Shown: in pieces, positions 7,018-10,635 of the stretch
Position numbering within the stretch: the stretch's first letter is position 1
How the letters are laid out: each line of letters opens with the position of its first letter
DNA from: Gammaproteobacteria bacterium
GTDB taxonomy: Bacteria > Pseudomonadota > Gammaproteobacteria > GCA-002705445 > GCA-002716945
Length of the DNA stretch: 10,635 nucleotides
Direction: 5' to 3'
Assembly: GCA_002701705.1 (NCBI GenBank)
Contig: NZWU01000025.1
Coordinates: forward strand, 13,067-23,701
Notes under the pieces: model-generated
The model's database searches: none
What the model was told of the DNA's origin: nothing
The model's input: only the letters and a program-made list of their open reading frames with translations
Translations under genes and position numbers: made by a program

Positions 7018-8365
7018 TCACGGCACCTGTAATGACATCAACCACCTTATCAATTTCTTTTAATGTAATTATATATGGTGGCATAAAATAAATTACATTA
7101 CCTAGTGGACGAATTAGTACATTATTTTTAAGACCATACAAATAAGCTCTTATGCCTCTCCTTTCTTTCCAGTTATATGGGATTCGCTTTTTTTTGTCTT
7201 TAACCATCTCAATTGCTGTAATCATGCCCTTTTGACGTATTTCAGCAATATTAGGATGATCAGCTAGATGTGATATTCTGTTTTGGATATAATTTGAAAG
7301 CTTAAGATTGTTTTTTAAAACATCAAGTTTTTTAAATAAATCTAATGATGCACAAGCAGCAGTACATGCAATTGGGTTTGCTGTATAGCTATGTGAATGC
7401 AAAAAAGCATTCAGTTTAATATATTCATCATAAAAAGCACTATAAATTTCTTCAGTTGTTAAAATAGAGGATAAAGTCATATATCCTCCAGTAATACCTT
7501 TAGACAAACAAATAATATCAGGGGTAATTTTTGATTGCTCAAAAGCAAACATAGTTCCTGTTCTGCCAAATCCAACAGCAATTTCATCAACAATTAAATG
7601 TATATTATATTTTGTGCAGACCTGTTTGAGCATTGTTAAATAAATTTCATGATACATCCTCATATACCCAGCACATTGAACTAAAGGTTCAATAATAACT
7701 GCGCAAACCTCATTGTGGTTTTTTTTAATTACCTTAAACATCTCATCAAATATTTTGATTGTATGTTTTTTGTCAGAGTCTCTTTGATCTTTATAAAAGC
7801 AATCAGGCGATTTTACCATGATGGTATTTTTTAGTATTCCTTTGTATGTCTTTTTATAAAGGTCTATATTACTTATTGATAAGGATCCAAGCGTTTCTCC
7901 ATGATAGCTGTTGGTCAATGCAATAAATTTCTTTTTTTTTGAAAACCCTTTATTTTTCCAGTAATGAAAACTCATTTTCATTGCAGCATCAATTGATGAT
8001 GAACCATTATCAGTAAAAAAACATTTTGTTATTTCTTTTGGAGTCAGTTTAATCAGTTTTTCTGATAAATTAATAGCTGGCATATGAGTAAAGCCTGCAA
8101 GTAAAACATGTTCTAAATTCTTGAGTTGAATTTTAATCTTTTTATTTATATAGGGGTTACAATGTCCAAATAGATTTACCCACCAAGAACTTATTGCATC
8201 AATATATTTCTTCCCATTGTAGTCTTTAAGCCAGACCCCTTTTCCTGATTTGATTGGGATGAGAGGTATATCTTCATGATCCTTCATCTGTGTACAAGGA
8301 TGCCATAATACCTTTAAATCCCTTTCAACAATCTTGTCTAAATTGTTCTTGTTTTTAGAAGACAT
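7001..8365 (-). CDS. bioA: Adenosylmethionine-8-amino-7-oxononanoate aminotransferase BioA
   Basis: Class III PLP-dependent aminotransferase that converts 8-amino-7-oxononanoate to 7,8-diaminononanoate in biotin synthesis, classically with SAM as amino donor. The 454-residue protein shows LWHPCTQMKDH (20-30), SSWWVNLFGH (59-68), DNGSSSIDAAMKMSFHYW (119-136), NSYHGETLG (152-160) with Tyr 154 stacking on PLP, IVDEIAVGFGRTG (258-270) with Asp 260 to the pyridine nitrogen, and the PLP lysine K289 in CLSKGITGG. HSHSYTANPIACTAA (323-337) and LIRPLGNVIYFMPPYI (417-432) complete the substrate pocket. The Cys in WHPCTQM replaces Tyr of the E. coli enzyme, which I recall as normal in Pseudomonas-type BioA. 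The start ATG lacks a Shine-Dalgarno. An A9 tract lies at 7932-7940 in a lysine run. The other bio genes are not in the window. Confidence 0.95.
   Translation of the reverse strand: MSSKNKNNLDKIVERDLKVLWHPCTQMKDHEDIPLIPIKSGKGVWLKDYNGKKYIDAISSWWVNLFGHCNPYINKKIKIQLKNLEHVLLAGFTHMPAINLSEKLIKLTPKEITKCFFTDNGSSSIDAAMKMSFHYWKNKGFSKKKKFIALTNSYHGETLGSLSISNIDLYKKTYKGILKNTIMVKSPDCFYKDQRDSDKKHTIKIFDEMFKVIKKNHNEVCAVIIEPLVQCAGYMRMYHEIYLTMLKQVCTKYNIHLIVDEIAVGFGRTGTMFAFEQSKITPDIICLSKGITGGYMTLSSILTTEEIYSAFYDEYIKLNAFLHSHSYTANPIACTAACASLDLFKKLDVLKNNLKLSNYIQNRISHLADHPNIAEIRQKGMITAIEMVKDKKKRIPYNWKERRGIRAYLYGLKNNVLIRPLGNVIYFMPPYIITLKEIDKVVDVITGAVNEATK
7024..7028 (-). promoter_or_regulatory. Ribosome binding site of rsmE inside bioA
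   Basis: AGGTG on the minus strand, within the last codons of bioA, 6 nt before the rsmE ATG. It is a moderate match to the Shine-Dalgarno and supports an independent initiation within the 17-nt gene overlap. Confidence 0.5.
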
Positions 8366-8403
8366 ATTTAAAATTTGAGATTAGAGCAATGTATTCAATA
8401 ATA
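8366..8403. other. Longest intergenic gap (ahcY-bioA), no terminator
   Basis: This 38-nt stretch is the longest non-coding interval in the window. It is almost entirely A/T, has no inverted repeat able to form a terminator hairpin and no Shine-Dalgarno before bioA. A TTGAAT on the minus strand resembles a -35 element, but no convincing -10 hexamer follows at 16-18 nt. Read-through from ahcY into bioA is the simplest reading. Confidence 0.6.
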
Positions 8404-9735
<1,332 letters not shown>

Positions 9736-10635
9736 TTAAAATGCTTCTTCTCTGAGTATATCAACCTTATCTATTTGTTCCCATGAGAAATTAGAGTCGT
9801 CTCTCCCAAAATGACCAAATATTGATGTCGGAAAATATTGTTTGTTTAATAAATCCAAAGAATCAATAATTCCAGAAGGCGTTAACTCAAAAACTTTTTG
9901 GATAATTTTTACAATTTTCTCTTCAGATATTTTCCCAGTGCCAAATGTGTTTATTGTAATAGATGTAGGTTCATCAACACCAATTGCATAAGATATTTGT
10001 ATTTCACATCTTTCTGCTATATCAGAAGCAACCAAGTTTTTTGCAATATAGCGACACATGTATGCTGCTGAACGGTCTACTTTAGATGGGTCCTTTCCAG
10101 AGAAAGCTCCTCCACCGTGTCTTGCCATACCTCCGTATGTATCTACAATTATTTTTCTACCAGTAAGCCCGCAGTCAGCCATTGGTCCTCCGCTAATAAA
10201 ACTACCAGTTGGATTTACAAGAAATTTTGTTTGAGGATGTATATATTTAGCAGGTATAACTTTTTTTATGATTTGATTAATGACGAAGTCTTTTATATCA
10301 CTAGCGGCTACGTTTTCATTATGTTGTGTAGACAAGACAACCGTGTCTACTAATGTTGGTTTATTGTTCTCATATAGAAAAGTAATCTGACTTTTTGCAT
10401 CTGGTCTTATCCAGTCAACTAAGTTATTTCTAAATACTTCAGTTTGTTTTTCAACCAGTCGATGAGCATAATAAATAGGAGCAGGCATTAAAACTTCAGT
10501 TTCATCAGTAGCATAACCAAACATTAATCCTTGGTCTCCTGCCCCTTGTTTTTTAATATTCTTTTTATCTACACCCATTTTTATATCTGTAGATTGTTGA
10601 TTAATAAAAGTCAAGATTTCACAAGATGATCCGTT
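9736..10635 (-). CDS. metK: S-adenosylmethionine synthetase MetK (partial, 5' end beyond window)
   Basis: Makes S-adenosylmethionine from methionine and ATP in the cytoplasm as a homotetramer or dimer of dimers. The frame is open to the right edge and encodes 299 residues. The first visible residues, [15 protein letters not shown], align with E. coli MetK from about residue 86, so about 85 N-terminal residues, including the early ATP-binding histidine region, are off the window. A TTG at 10614 is internal and not a start. Visible landmarks are [14 protein letters not shown] (30-43 of the visible part, the gating-loop and methionine-binding aspartate), [30 protein letters not shown], and [19 protein letters not shown], the P-loop-like signature. 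Total length would be close to the 384 of E. coli. The TAA is 15 nt before ahcY, an arrangement that couples SAM production to clearing its by-product. Confidence 0.97.
   Translation of the reverse strand, partial: NGSSCEILTFINQQSTDIKMGVDKKNIKKQGAGDQGLMFGYATDETEVLMPAPIYYAHRLVEKQTEVFRNNLVDWIRPDAKSQITFLYENNKPTLVDTVVLSTQHNENVAASDIKDFVINQIIKKVIPAKYIHPQTKFLVNPTGSFISGGPMADCGLTGRKIIVDTYGGMARHGGGAFSGKDPSKVDRSAAYMCRYIAKNLVASDIAERCEIQISYAIGVDEPTSITINTFGTGKISEEKIVKIIQKVFELTPSGIIDSLDLLNKQYFPTSIFGHFGRDDSNFSWEQIDKVDILREEAF

Noticed and set aside
8366..8403. Promoter for bioA in the ahcY-bioA gap
   Set aside because: A TTGAAT is present on the minus strand but no acceptable -10 element follows at normal spacing, and A/T-rich DNA gives such hexamers by chance.
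10612..10614. TTG as the start codon of metK
   Set aside because: The frame continues upstream to the window edge with residues that match MetK from about E. coli position 86, so this codon is an internal leucine.

Overview
This window is a gene-dense, AT-rich (roughly 30% G+C by eye) piece of a bacterial chromosome. All twelve genes lie on the minus strand, so transcription runs from the right edge to the left. Read in that direction the order is metK (5' end off the window), ahcY, bioA, rsmE, gshA, gshB, ruvX, pyrB, yggS, proC, yggT, metX (3' end off the window). Only about 68 bases lie between genes. The longest gap is 38 nt, and four junctions overlap by 1, 8, 11 or 17 nt. I see no terminator, RNA gene, repeat array, mobile element or CRISPR, so the whole stretch looks like one long operon or operon segment.

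The organism is most likely a gammaproteobacterium (a betaproteobacterium is the alternative) with a reduced or streamlined genome, such as a marine oligotroph or a symbiont. The gene content follows, in the same order, a set that is spread over a much longer region in Pseudomonas aeruginosa: sahH, bioA, rsmE, gshB, ruvX, pyrR-pyrB-pyrC-like, yggS, proC, yggT, metX. The genes that separate them there (pil chemotaxis and pilT/pilU genes, tonB, yqgE, pyrR, the dihydroorotase-like gene) are absent here. BioA, RsmE, YggS and PyrB also look proteobacterial in sequence. The lineage call is inference from memory, not from a search.

Region by region: 8404-10635 carries SAM synthesis (metK) and clearance of its by-product S-adenosylhomocysteine (ahcY). 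6304-8365 carries two enzymes whose families use SAM: BioA, which uses it as an amino donor in its classical form, and RsmE, which uses it as a methyl donor. 4081-6295 is a complete two-step glutathione pathway, with an Acidithiobacillus-type GshA followed by GshB. 3636-4088 is ruvX (pre-16S rRNA processing nuclease fold). 2675-3631 is the catalytic aspartate transcarbamoylase. 617-2675 is the widespread yggS-proC-yggT trio (PLP homeostasis, last step of proline synthesis, membrane protein). 1-614 is the start of metX, which leads into methionine synthesis. Sulfur, methionine and SAM metabolism therefore sits at both ends.

I found no new defence, mobile or secretion system. The points worth a second look are subtler: a short eukaryote-like AhcY, an altered glycine-rich loop in GshB, unusual motif residues in RuvX and ProC, a pyrB without its usual neighbours, and extreme compaction of an ancestral gene order.
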